From NCBI GenBank assembly GCA_027924585.1, contig BSBM01000822.1, positions 1,444,001 through 1,508,000 of the forward strand: a stretch of DNA of 64,000 nucleotides, given 5' to 3'. The notes beneath the pieces were generated by a model. That model was not told the DNA's origin, made no database searches, and saw nothing but the letters and a program-made list of their open reading frames with translations. This stretch comes from Larix kaempferi (taxonomy: Eukaryota; Streptophyta; Pinopsida; Pinales; Pinaceae). Position numbers and translations under genes: made by a program. Shown here piece after piece: positions 12,201 through 21,087 of the stretch (its first letter is position 1; every line of letters begins with the position of its first letter).

Positions 12201-12443
12201 AAAGAGCTCAGGGCGCGTGGAGGCTTTGGATATACCAGAGCTTCTGATATTTTGATAGATGTGCTCTTACTCCAAGAGTGCTCCTGGGATGTCTTGGTCT
12301 CTGAGCATACGATAAACATCTCCCCATTTGACTTCAGGAGGGACACCTGTGGTGGACTTGGTATCCTCAAACAGAGTTTCAACTCTTGGCTATGTTCATT
12401 CCGGCTCAACCACCTTAGCTCTCTTTCTGCTACCCTTCGGCAT
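9225..12443 (-). pseudogene. element X ORF: 1072-codon unknown protein, coiled-coil, nine nonsense codons
   Basis: I do not recognise this protein. A single frame starts at ATG 12441-12443 (MPKGSRKRAKVVEPE, basic start) and ends at TAG 9225-9227. Nine internal stops occur at codons 16 (TGA), 18 (TAG), 59 (TAA), 85 (TAA), 127 (TAG), 137 (TAG), 415 (TGA), 590 (TGA) and 964 (TAA), with no frameshift. Codons about 86-410 look globular and aromatic-rich (RVLYDRKGEAFASFHLAYI, FFGMADGTVYRIQWAPVIHY, SEFYMSSYLVDCILEKLHFP). Codons about 435-590 are an E/Q/K/R/L coiled coil. Codons 600-960 hold a second helical, coiled-coil-prone region with a CRNCGAK patch. The C-terminus is A/E/T/P-rich. The layout recalls the structural or unknown ORFs of non-autonomous plant elements, but no catalytic motif is seen. 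The codon pattern and frame integrity show past coding selection. Confidence 0.75.
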
Positions 12444-13190
12444 TTTGGCTTAATCCTGTCAAGAAACTACGCATGAATAAACATAAGATTGCAAAACAAT
12501 ACAAAGAATGGAGCAAGATGCGGGAATTTTAAAACATATGATCAACATGATAATATGTAACACTGCCAAATTAAGACAAAAAATATTTTGTTTCAGCAGA
12601 ACTATACTTCTCCTATCCATGATAAGTAGTTTTGGGGGGACGCTAATTGAGTTTTTTCTTTGTTCAGGATTTCCTAAGACGAAAACGCGAGTGGCGCGAT
12701 TGGTAAAAGTCGCCCAGTAAGGTTGAATCTCGTAGGTTCAAGGGACTTAGGGGAAAGCTGAAAAGGGTCTATGGTTAGAAATTATAGGCTTGGGAATGGC
12801 CAAAATAACAACACATGCAGAACGTCTACCGGCCATGCAGCTCATACGGGGGTATCGTTACCGAGAAACGTTTGACGCACTTAACAGAAAAAACAAAATA
12901 GTGGCAGAGCCACCTACCTGGCAGAAGATTGTTGGTCTCATGGAGGTTGACTATGCTGCGGGTGAGCTGAGCAGGAGCAATCTAACAGCTTCAAAATGGC
13001 GTTCTCCGATACAAATTCTATCAATAGAAACAAAAAAAACTCCCCAAAACCTTATATAAGAGCTAAAACGCGCAGTTAATTAATATCTTGGTGGAGGCTT
13101 TAAAACAGCATTAAAAGTGGGTACGGCGGGGTCACCTCGGCATGTTTGGCATTTAAGTGTAACCACCAAAATCGGAAGGAAAATATGAAC
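12444..13190. other. element X 5' flank, proximal part
   Basis: This is the region upstream of the minus-strand ORF. On the plus strand a tRNA-like promoter pair lies at 12691-12746 (separate entry). A plus frame at 12790-13059 has no recognisable motif. A TATA-like TTATATAAG occurs near 13050. Nothing else is supported. Confidence 0.4.
12691..12746 (+). promoter_or_regulatory. tRNA-like A/B box pair (possible SINE or Pol III promoter)
   Basis: GTGGCGCGATTGG (12691-12703) resembles a Pol III A box (TRGYNNARNNGG), and AGGTTCAAGGGAC (12734-12746) resembles a B box (GGTTCRANNCC). They are about 30 bases apart, as in tRNA-derived SINEs. The acceptor stem is not complementary, so it is not a tRNA gene. 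It is antisense to the element X ORF. It could be chance. Confidence 0.3.
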
Positions 13191-13800
13191 TCATCCGACG
13201 TTGCGAAGAAGACTCGTAAGTTCCATCCGCTATTTCGGCGAAAGTTGCTGAAATTTGTCCGTTGTTGCAGTGGAGAACTCGTAAGTTCCACCTGGAGTTG
13301 AAGGTTTTGCGACTTGAATAAAACGCCCGCCCGTTGCAAGAGAGTTCCACAAGTTCGCCCGAAGTTGCGGGGGCACTTACCGGGTTGATCCGAAGATCAC
13401 TGGCTCCTAGACTTCAAAAAGGAAAACGCGCCCGTTGCGGCCAAAGATTGGGAGTCGTTCCGACGTTGCGGCGGAACTTCATGAGTTTTCCTCTGTTGCG
13501 GGGAAACTTGCCAAGTTTTTCTAAAGTTTGGATTTGTGCCTTGGCAAAAGAATGATGAGAACCTTCCGTCGTTGCAGCGATAATTCTTGAGTTGGTCTGC
13601 CATGGCGAGAGGACTCGCCGAGTTCGCTCGAAGTTTCGGATGGACTTGGTGATTTTGCCCGAAAAGTACAAGGTAAAAAGACTTGATAAAAGAGGCGCCC
13701 ATTGCAGCCGAACTTCATGATTTCTTCCGCCGTTGCGGGTGAAAATCTTGAGTTCTTCCGCCGTTGCGGGTGAAAAACTTGAGTTTTGACTTAGAAGAAA
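13191..13800. repeat. degenerate GC-rich tandem array (CGTTGCGG units) in element X
   Basis: A core like CCGTTGCGG followed by GAAAACTTGAGTT recurs roughly every 30-60 bases. It is clearest at the right end, where two 30-base units beginning TTCCGCCGTTGCGGGTGAAA lie side by side (about 13726-13785). Poorer copies lie near 13195, 13255, 13330, 13360, 13430, 13460, 13495, 13570 and 13700. It is CpG-rich compared with the AT-rich surroundings. It lies upstream of the minus-strand ORF, where a promoter or leader would be. The many short open frames here are products of the repeat. Confidence 0.6.
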
Positions 13801-13959
13801 AAGATCAATAAACTCAAAAAGAAAGGTTTCTCTTATAGAAACTAAGTATGAAAGAACTTCTAAGGAAAGTTTAGCTCCTAAGTAACTTTATAAAAGAAGT
13901 AAAGGGAGGGGCCCCAATATCTACAATATTTTTGGGGGGGGGATGTTGCAGCAACAACA
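13801..13959. other. element X right terminus with hairpin
   Basis: AT-rich sequence with TTTTATAAAG on the minus strand near 13890, then a G9 run (13934-13942). The terminus is the palindrome TGTTGC-A-GCAACA (13944-13956) followed by ACA. It ends at 13959 and is followed by the CCTTT duplication. Confidence 0.55.
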
Positions 13960-14780
13960 CCTTTTCAATGGATAACCCTCCACTGCTTTCTCCCCTTCCA
14001 GGGGCATACATCAAGGAGACCCACTCTCTCCCTTCCTCTTCATTCTGATGACTTAAGGGCTTAGCATAATTCTCAAAGCAAAGGTCGCTTCTGGAAATCT
14101 AAAAGGAATCTCTCTCCATGGCAACCCCCCCATTACCCATCAGCAATTTGTCGATGGCAATATCCTCTTCGGACACCCTTCTGTTCAAGAGGATTCCTCT
14201 CTCAAATGGACCCTACTTACATTTTCTGAGGCCTATGGCACTACTGTCAACCTTGAAAAATCTCATATTTTATTTTTCAACACCAATACCATCACACAGC
14301 GAAACATTGTGTGCATCCTGGGCTTCTCGGTGTCCTCCCTCCCATCTAAAGATCTAGGGGCTCCCCTTTTTGACTCGGCCATCAAGCATACCTCCTGGAG
14401 GGAACTCCTTGACAAATTGGAATCCAAAATCTCCTCCTGGACTCAGATCTCTCAACTGGCCTAGTCTTCTTATCCTTCTCAAAGTTGTCACGCAATCCAT
14501 GCCCTTACACCTTTTCTCGGTGCTGGAAGCACCCAAGTGGGTCCTAAAAATTATGCGAAGAATTCAAAGATCCTTTCTCTGGGGGGGAGCACGACAACCA
14601 CAAATGGGCCTTGGTCAAATGGAAAAAAGTTTGCATGCCAAAGCGGGAAGGAGGCCTGGGAATTCAGGACCCTGAAATGAAAAATCAAGTGCTCTCTACC
14701 AAAATATGGTGGAAATGGATAACGGATGCTACTGCCATCTGGAATCAATTGTGGAACTGCAAATATGCTCCATACTAGCC
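13960..14780 (+). pseudogene. LINE-A reverse transcriptase, C-terminal half
   Basis: This resumes the RT split by element X: FNG at 13965, a decayed GIRQGDPLSPFLFIL region (visible as HTSRR-PTLSLPSS, 14000-14045), then GISLHGN (14110-14130) and HQQFVDGNILF (14137-14169). The last is motif C, where the family has FVDD; here the second aspartate has become glycine, so even a repaired frame would be inactive. Then come TTVNLEKSHILFFN (14235-14283), LGFSVSSLPSKDLGAPLF (14320-14370) and WRELLDKLESKISSW (14396-14443). Several frame changes follow before a further conserved part (KREGGLGIQDPEMKNQ, 14640-14690). Confidence 0.85.
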
Positions 14781-15129
14781 TCCTCATCGACGAATTCGTT
14801 ACAACCTGGATACTCTTGGATCTCTCATTTGGAGGGTTTCCAACTGTAAAAGAGCTTTAATACAGCAGCACAGCTTTTGGTAAATCATAAGAGGAATTCA
14901 AGCGAACTGCTGGCATGACTCATGGCAACAACGCCCAAGCCTCCACACTCAAACCTCCCTGCCAGAACTTCAAACACACCACCAAGAAAAGGAAAATGAT
15001 GCAGTCAAAGATTACTGGAGCCATTCAGGTTCCTCCACTGTCCAAATTTGAAATCCACCTCAACTCTGGGACCCCCTTGTCCCCATGGAAAGCATTGAGA
15101 ACATCTAGAATGAACTTCAAACAAGACAC
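14781..15129 (+). pseudogene. LINE-A spacer between RT thumb and zinc-finger region
   Basis: Degraded ORF2 sequence. Pieces such as RYNLDTLGSLIWRVSN (near 14800-14840) resemble the plant L1 block around GSxxWRxI. Frame changes prevent a continuous reading. No catalytic motif is expected here. Confidence 0.5.
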
Positions 15130-15474
15130 TTGAAATTTAATCATAATCTGTACATCCTCAGATGGGGCCACCTCCCAAAAGGTTCCTTCACAATCAAAGA
15201 AGCTTATGCCTTGAAAGCATGGGGGATGGAAGAGCAACTGAATCCCATCTGGAAAAAAATATGGGAATCAAATTTCTGGCCGAAAATTTCAACCTTCCTA
15301 TGGATTCTTACTCAACGGATAATTCTCACTTGGGACAATCTTCTAAAAAGAGGCTTCCAAGGACCATCCTGGTGCATTATTTGTGGCAACCATGCTGAAA
15401 CCATTGATCACCTACTAGACTCCTGTGTTCTAGCGGGCGATCTGTGGGACAAGGTCGCAAGTACATGCAAGTGA
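15130..15474 (+). pseudogene. LINE-A zf-RVT region
   Basis: The zinc-binding segment that follows RT in plant L1 ORF2, of unclear function, perhaps RNA binding. The open stretch reads GSFTIKEAYAL, then WPKISTFLWILTQRIILTWDNL, then CIICGNHAETIDHLLDSC, the C-x2-C...H...C pattern, and LAGDLWDKV. It ends at a TGA (15472-15474) where the family normally reads on. It is intact over 114 residues, the best preserved ORF2 piece of this LINE. Confidence 0.85.
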
Positions 15475-16255
15475 ACCAACGGAATACATGGGGACATTGT
15501 CCAAACCATAGCTCAGTGCGTTGACAACCCCTTCCAAAGTACTGTTTTCAATCGACTCGAGGAACTAATCCCAGGGATAGTGGTTTGGAATATCTAGAAA
15601 TAAAGGAACAAAAGAATATTTGAAGGCAAATCTAGACAAGTCTCGGAGATCTGGCATACTATCAAAACCAATATGCAGGAAACTCTCGCGCTAAAGGACT
15701 AGAATATTTCGAACCTCCCCACCTTGCAGATGGAATGTGGAATTTTGAAAGGATGGGATCTCAAAATCATCACCCCCCCTGCATACTCGCACTCCAAACG
15801 CTAGCACCCCTAGCCAGGAATGCTGGAGCAAGCCATCGGCGAGTTTCTTTAAACTTAATTTCGATGGTGCCTCGAAAGGTAACCCTGGAGCTACCGATTT
15901 TCGAGGATTCATAAGGGATTCCTCAAGATCCATCAAGAAAATGTACTATGGGGCCATAGGACATGACACCAACAATGTCGCAGAACTTTTAGGACTTCTG
16001 GAAGGGATAAAAATTGCAGACAAGCAAGGACTAATGCCTTTGATTGTGGAAGAAGATTCACATATCATTCTTTCCTTGGCTACACACCTCTACAATGGGT
16101 CTGCTGCAGCCAAATTGTCACCAAGATGGCAGCTGGAACAACGTCTGCGTGATATTGCTAACATCTTTAATCAGGTCAGAGCCATCTCTTTCCAACATGT
16201 CAGATGAAAATCCAACTCTTTAGCAGACTGTCTGGCTAACGAGGGGGTTGTCTGC
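15475..16255 (+). pseudogene. LINE-A RNase H domain (from about 15841) and upstream linker
   Basis: RNase H degrades the RNA strand of RNA-DNA hybrids and is found at the C-terminus of many plant LINE ORF2 proteins. Motifs are FKLNFDGASKGNPG (15847-15888; first catalytic Asp), a degraded GFRGFIRDSS, then NNVAELLGLLEGI (15971-16010; catalytic Glu), VEEDSHIILSLA (16047-16082; Asp) and FQHVR followed by SNSLADCLANEG (16190-16245; final Asp-containing helix). In-frame stops occur near 15700 and at 16205-16207. The linker 15475-15840 is poorly preserved. Confidence 0.85.
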
Positions 16256-17715
16256 AACTCCGATCTCAAGGTTGATAATCCATCCTCCATGGACTCCAGA
16301 TTTATACATCAACAGTGTCACGCCCTGGCCAAAAAGGACCTCCTTACCCTGGATCTAGGTGACGCGAAGACAAACACGTGCTTCCAACACATGGATACAA
16401 GCACACGTCGGCAAGGTTCCCTTTTCCAACACACAGACCAAGGTGGCGGCGAGGTTTTAATGCAATCCAAGCGGAGGCAAGATGGTGCAATTAATACTCG
16501 CATTGCAAAAGTCGCGTCATTGATGGAGTTCGAGCCAAGAGGTCCCAACCTCATTAACTCGTCATCACCACCAAGGTGACCTCCATGCGCATTATCTCCA
16601 ACAACTGGGATGAGATGGGCACGATGGCCCGAAATAGTTTTTGCATTTGCATCGACGATATGGAATCTTCACGTTCGAGCATTGAAGCTCCTGCTCTTGC
16701 TCTGGTTAGCATCGTTCTCCGATGGATGTTCTCCATGATGAGACCATGAGGAACTCCGAGAAGGGGTGGCAATGGCGTGGTGTTGGAAGAATCACCAGAA
16801 ACACCTTCGACTCGGTTGCCATGGACGGTTATGTTGAAGGCATCTATGCTTCAACCCACAGCCTAACTGATAGTTGGGAAGCGCATTGAGTTTCTGCCAT
16901 TATGGCCTCGGGGCGGCATGGAGGTATAATTAACTATTACTGGTTGATAAAAAACATGATGAACACCCTCGTGGAGGAAATGACGACCAATTGGAATGCC
17001 AACAAATCCACGCTTAGGGATATCAGGACCAACCTTGCCAAACTGGCGGAGCCGCTCAAGGGTCTGGACTCCAGTTTTGCATGGGAGTACTATTCCCTAG
17101 GTCAAAGAAATGAATTCGAGGGTTTGCAGTAGGAAGTTGATACTAGCGGAAACACTGGGCACATTGGCGGTTTGTCAAGTAATGGTGCTCTCGTCGGCCT
17201 CCTTGGGAGTCTCCCTACATCCTCCCCCCTTATTGTTGTCGTCCTCCATGGGCCCTTTGTAGCACAAAAGAACCAGGGAGCAGGAGGAAGGCCTCACTTC
17301 CCCAGGCCGCAACGCTCAACCATAGTCTCCAAAACTCCCCTCTTAGAGCTTGGATGACAAATTTTATGGTGGTTGCCTTATCATGGAGGAAATGCTTAAC
17401 CTTCCTATGTAGAAGCAAGTTCCTAGGAGGTTTGCGGTGGCCCTGGGTTACCTTTGTGACACTCAGCTTATCTATTTCAATTTACTTTACTGTTCTTTTT
17501 TTAGGCATATAATTACGAATGTTATGTATGAACTGAATATGACCCAGAACTACAGTGGTACAGTGCCACCCCATAGGGGTTTTTTTTGCCATGTTAATAG
17601 TTTTTTCAACATTTTTGAGCACTTGGGATGGTGGCTTCACCACCTTAGGCCTCCCCAACATGCTGATAGATATGTAATTTTTGATTCTCGGATTTAATAT
17701 ACTCCTGCAGCTTTA
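16256..17715 (+). other. LINE-A 3' region past RNase H, partly coding-like
   Basis: About 1.5 kb separates RNase H from the poly(A), long for an L1 3' UTR. In pieces it reads like protein: 16289-16579, then from about 16735 a frame with VAMDGYVEGIYASTHSLTDS, NKSTLRDIRTNLAKLAEPLK and LDSSFAWEYYSLGQRNEFEG, ending at 17132. No family is recognised and frame changes are needed. It may be an extra C-terminal domain, a transduced host sequence or chance. A plus frame at 17172-17357 is not supported. Confidence 0.4.
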
Positions 17716-17727
17716 CAAAAAAAAAAA

Positions 17728-18510
17728 CTATAAATAACTCATCCTCAAGAGTCATGAATCTTATATTATGAATGAGTGGATCTTTAACGATTGCAAAATC
17801 CTAAGGTACATACTACAAATTGTATAATGAAATTGTATTGAATACTATATGCATATATCCATGACAAGTGTATGGTCTAAAACACCATTGAATCGTGTGA
17901 TTGAAAGAAAAACCTATAATAGACAATGGGATTATGACATTATGTTGTTAATGGGAGTGTAGAGCAATAATGATCTAGATTCTAAATCAATGATGGATCC
18001 ATAGAACTAAAAATTGATGGGATTCTCATTAATGTTCTTTCCCGGATTGGATTCAAACAACAGTTACACTTGAAGCACCACTTCAGGGCCTCTCTCCACA
18101 CTCCCTAAACTCAACAATGACTCACTATCAAGAATCCCGCAAACATTCCACATTTTAATCCCTGATTTTTATAGTACAATCTCTGGCCCCTAGGGCTCTC
18201 AATAACCTGGAGAAGCAAAAGAATACTATGGAAGCTGATTCAAAATTTAAAGAACAAGTTCCATAGTCTGAATAAGAGGGTGATGGAACAAGAAACAGAA
18301 ATAAGAAAAATAAAGAACTTTTTTATCTGAGATCAGGAAGCAGTTGCAGATGACGAAAGGAGAGCAGCAGCAAGGACAACAATGCACTATTATTGAATGA
18401 TGAAGATCCTTGCAGAAATTCTCGTCTATTTTTAAAAAAATTGTAACATCAATATGTTGCTTGTAGGAGACTGTATACTCAAGCAATACACTGCATTAGG
18501 AACCAGGCTA
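17728..18510. other. unassigned DNA right of LINE-A
   Basis: It begins with the right copy of the LINE-A target duplication (to 17745). A minus-strand frame at 18247-18486 has no recognisable motif. Nothing else is seen. Confidence 0.4.
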
Positions 18511-19006
18511 CCTTTTTGGACACCCTACTGCTCATAACACTTACCTGTTGCTCATAACACTTACAGATAGTTTATTGGAAATTTGGTAGTGCAGGTTGAG
18601 AACATTTAACATGGATTTAAGTGCATCAGAAGACCACATTTACAGCTTGCATTTTCCTCTTGTTCTTTCATGTTGTTAATGTTAGTGAACTGCCTTGAGA
18701 TGTCCTTCAATTTTAGAGCCAAAGCAAGCAATCATGTGTTGTGAAGATGAGTTTGATCCTTCATCCATATTAAGGCCAATGTTAAGTATCCATAGACCTA
18801 TACAGTGCAAACTCACTTATCTAAAGCCAATTTTAAGAGTAAGTAGAGGACCTTAAACTCACTAGTATTATTTGTTCCAACTTCCTACCCCTAAGTTTTC
18901 CTTGATAAAGAAGTAATGTGAATATATTAATATGAGATAAATGAAAAAATCCATCCCACAGGCCTGGATTGAGTCTTGGTAGGCTCCATCAAAGAAACTC
19001 CATGGA
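18511..19006 (-). pseudogene. RNase H relic, direct-repeat copy 1
   Basis: On the minus strand, the right end reads WSFFDGAYQDSIQACG (RNase H first-Asp motif, family FFDGAxxxNPG). A KANLGVGSWNK block follows, then, after a frame change, SEFKAL (catalytic Glu region, family YAEFKAL), then LALDKW and YGDLTLVIR (Asp). It is strongly decayed and out of frame. The same 0.5-kb segment recurs at 20619-21087. It is probably the 3' end of a LINE; the RNase H of a gypsy-like element is the other possibility. Confidence 0.6.
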
Positions 19007-19059
19007 CTCTAGAAAACATATAGTATGGTCATTCAAATGCATACCTTTTATGGAATAAA

Positions 19060-19350
19060 TCAAACCACACATAGCGATCTTGTATTTAATGGGTCTTGAC
19101 CAGGAGACAAATCAAACTTCTTAATGTTAGCTTCCATTCTGTCAAAATTATCCTTAAGTACTATGTCACTAATTCCTCCTTCCTTTTTCCAAATAACCTC
19201 CTCCATCCATCTTTTTAGTCCATTTATTTCTATATATATGAGGCTTGCGATGCAACAATGCAAGCCTCTTTTAGGTGTCCCACCACATTAAAAAACACAT
19301 CTTAATGGTAATTTCTAGTATTCAAGTTCTTGTGAATAAACTTGGTTTAC
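19060..19350 (-). other. unassigned coding-like piece between LINE relics
   Basis: A minus-strand frame at 19060-19263 contains LSPGQDPLNTRSLCVV and a K/E-rich helix. It lies between a DUF4283 relic (upstream on this strand) and an RNase H relic (downstream), where ORF2 of a LINE would be, but no endonuclease or RT motif can be read. Confidence 0.3.
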
Positions 19351-19755
19351 CATTCAATTCCTAATTTTTCTAAGAGACCTTGCCTGAGATCTAGCTCAAC
19401 AAAAATACGTGCCAATATATTATTCGCTAATTCTAACTAGCCTTCTTCAAACACAATAAAATGACCAATAATGTTTCCCACCATTTCTAGAAATTTTCTC
19501 TACCATAATTCTAAGAGGATACCATGCATTAGAACCCCATTTTTAATGTAATTTGGTTCTTCCCTGGGATCGAAACCCAAACTCCAATGCTTGAAACACA
19601 AACCTCAAAACCCCCACCTCCATTCTTTCACCAATAAAAATTTCAAATCCATCTTTTATCCACCCTTCAACCAACAAGTGAAACTTCAGAATATATCCTA
19701 AAATGGGTTTCCAATGCTCAGTAATCCATAGTTTGAGCACATCCCTCTTAACCAT
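19351..19755 (-). pseudogene. LINE ORF1 relic (DUF4283 region)
   Basis: ORF1 of plant L1 elements is an RNA-binding protein with a DUF4283 domain. The first part, 19543-19755, reads LLVEGWIKDGFEIFIGERM then VLRFVFQALEFGFRSQ, like the family pattern GWxxFxFxxxxERxxVLxGxWxFGxxxLxLxxW. After a frame change, 19351-19540 reads KFLEMVGNIIGHFIVFEEG then LARIFVELDLRQGLLEKLGI, matching the second half (family FLxxIGNxLGxFxxxD...xARxLVExDLxxGLP). The match to spacing and conserved positions is good despite stops. No CCHC knuckle is seen downstream. Confidence 0.6.
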
Positions 19756-20618
19756 TTATCCCATGAATCTTCGAACTATGGTTGTTTCCATCAAACCCTA
19801 CACCTCTGCTAACTTGACATGTAATCCTACCACCATTTTAATCTTATCGCATGGGTTGTAAGAAAATGCACTTACGCTTATGAGGATGAGAGGACCAAAC
19901 CTTTGAAACCAAATGGTCCTTAACTGTAACAACATCAACATTGTCTTCAACCACTACAATTTCCTTCTCTTCAACAAATAGAGTTTCTTCCAGGCCAAAA
20001 AATTGATCACCCAAACTTTCTCCATGAGCTAGTTACGGCAGGATAGCTTCCAAAACATGTTAAATCTATGGCTTAAACCCTAGACTCAGATTTATTGAAA
20101 AATAGAGGTGGTAATAACACCAACTTACTTGTAGTCTAACTAAGATATGATACATTTGATGTCAATAGATATGGGTCCACACCGACAATAGTTTGTATGA
20201 GTCTTATTCCACCTAGTCTTCTCCATCACAATTCCACCTACACGATACAACATTTCAACTCCAACCACCACCCCAAATATCGAGGGATCATTTGACTTTT
20301 GAACTTTCTCGTAATTCCATTAATTCGACATGCATCTAAAACATCAAAGTAGGAATGAGATCATACTTGTCTTTGTAATATCTTGACTCTAGCTTTATTT
20401 CCATGGATATACTCATGTGCTCATGCTCCTATCATCATCAACGCCCACAACGAAAACTCTAGTTCAATGTCATGACCATAGAGACCTAGTTCGATGTCAT
20501 GACCATAGACTGCCACACCCATCAGAGCACAGATCATGCTTTTTTTCATTCATAATCACATAACCTTGACATTACATGCATCCAACATCTATTTAATATT
20601 AATAAAATATACATGCAT
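19756..20618. other. unassigned DNA
   Basis: Nothing recognised. A short duplication (CTAGTTCRATGTCATGACCATAG) occurs near 20460 and 20488. Confidence 0.4.
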
Positions 20619-21087
20619 CCTTTTTGGAAACCCCGTTGCAAATAACACTTATAGACAGTTTATTGGCAATTTGGCATTGCAGGTTGAGTACATTTAACAT
20701 GGCTTTAAGTGCTTTAGAATACCACATTTACAACTTGCATTTTCCTCTTTTTCTTTCCAGTTGTTAACGTTAGTGAACTGCCTTGAGATGTCCTTCAGTT
20801 TTAGAGCCAAAGCAAGCAATCCCATGTTGTGAATATGAGTTTGATCCTTCATCCATCTTATGACCAGTGTTAAGTCTCCATAGACCTATACAATCCAAAT
20901 TCACTTATCCAGAGCCAATTTTAAGAGTAATTAGAGGGCCTTAAACTCACTAGTATTATTTGTTCCAACTTCCTACCCCTAAGTTTGCCTTGACAAAGAA
21001 GTAGTGTGAATATATTAATATGAGATAAATGACATCCCACAGGCCTGGATTGAGTCTTGGTGGGCTCCATCAAAGAAACTCCATGGA
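20619..21087 (-). pseudogene. RNase H relic, direct-repeat copy 2
   Basis: This is the same segment as 18511-19006, in the same orientation and about 2.1 kb to the right, with many substitutions and small indels. On the minus strand it shows YSHYFFVKANLGVGSWNK, then in another frame NTSEFKALL, bracketing the catalytic-Glu region of RNase H. Both copies start and end at matching points, so the pair is a duplicated block or two copies of one repeat family. Confidence 0.6.

Larger units (their letters stand above)
8337..13959 (-). mobile_element. Element X: 5.6-kb insertion with 5-bp TSD, one long unknown ORF, no visible LTR pair
   Basis: The boundaries come from LINE-A. Deleting 8337-13959 plus one CCTTT restores the RT motif FFSIL-FNG across the junction, and CCTTT is present on both sides (8332-8336; 13960-13964). 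The ends are TGTTGATGC... and ...GCAACAACA, with a 5-bp inverted match TGTTG/CAACA. A 5-bp duplication and TG...CA ends suit an LTR retrotransposon. However, I find no direct repeat of the left 0.9 kb (8337-9224) in the right 1.5 kb (12444-13959), or the reverse. The left end resembles an LTR on the minus strand, with CTTATAAATAG at 9027-9037. The only large ORF is the 1072-codon frame 9225-12443. No RT, integrase, protease or DDE transposase motif is present, so it must be mobilised in trans. Alternatives are a non-autonomous LTR element that lost one LTR by recombination, or an unfamiliar class. Confidence 0.75.
6367..17727 (+). mobile_element. LINE-A: L1-type retrotransposon, 5'-truncated, split by element X
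   Basis: A non-LTR retrotransposon on the plus strand. Its ends are defined by a perfect 20-bp target-site duplication, AACTATAAATAACTCATCCT, at 6347-6366 and 17726-17745. A poly(A) run ends at about 17727, sharing its last bases with the duplication. The 5' end is truncated: sequence begins just ahead of the endonuclease and no ORF1 is visible. Domain order is endonuclease (6460-7190), linker, RT (7800-8336 and 13960-14700), zinc-finger region (15130-15474) and RNase H (15841-16250), then about 1.5 kb of 3' sequence. Without the nested 5623-bp element X and its 5-bp duplication the LINE is about 5.7 kb. Many stops and frameshifts show it is old. Confidence 0.93.

Noticed and set aside
9225-12443. 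Stop-codon readthrough or recoding in the element X ORF
   Set aside because: Nine stops of all three kinds fit simple C-to-T decay of R and Q codons, and no suppressor or readthrough context is visible.
12691-12746. tRNA gene
   Set aside because: A- and B-box-like words are present but no acceptor stem or anticodon arm can be formed; kept only as a possible Pol III promoter. The same applies to 32454-32513.
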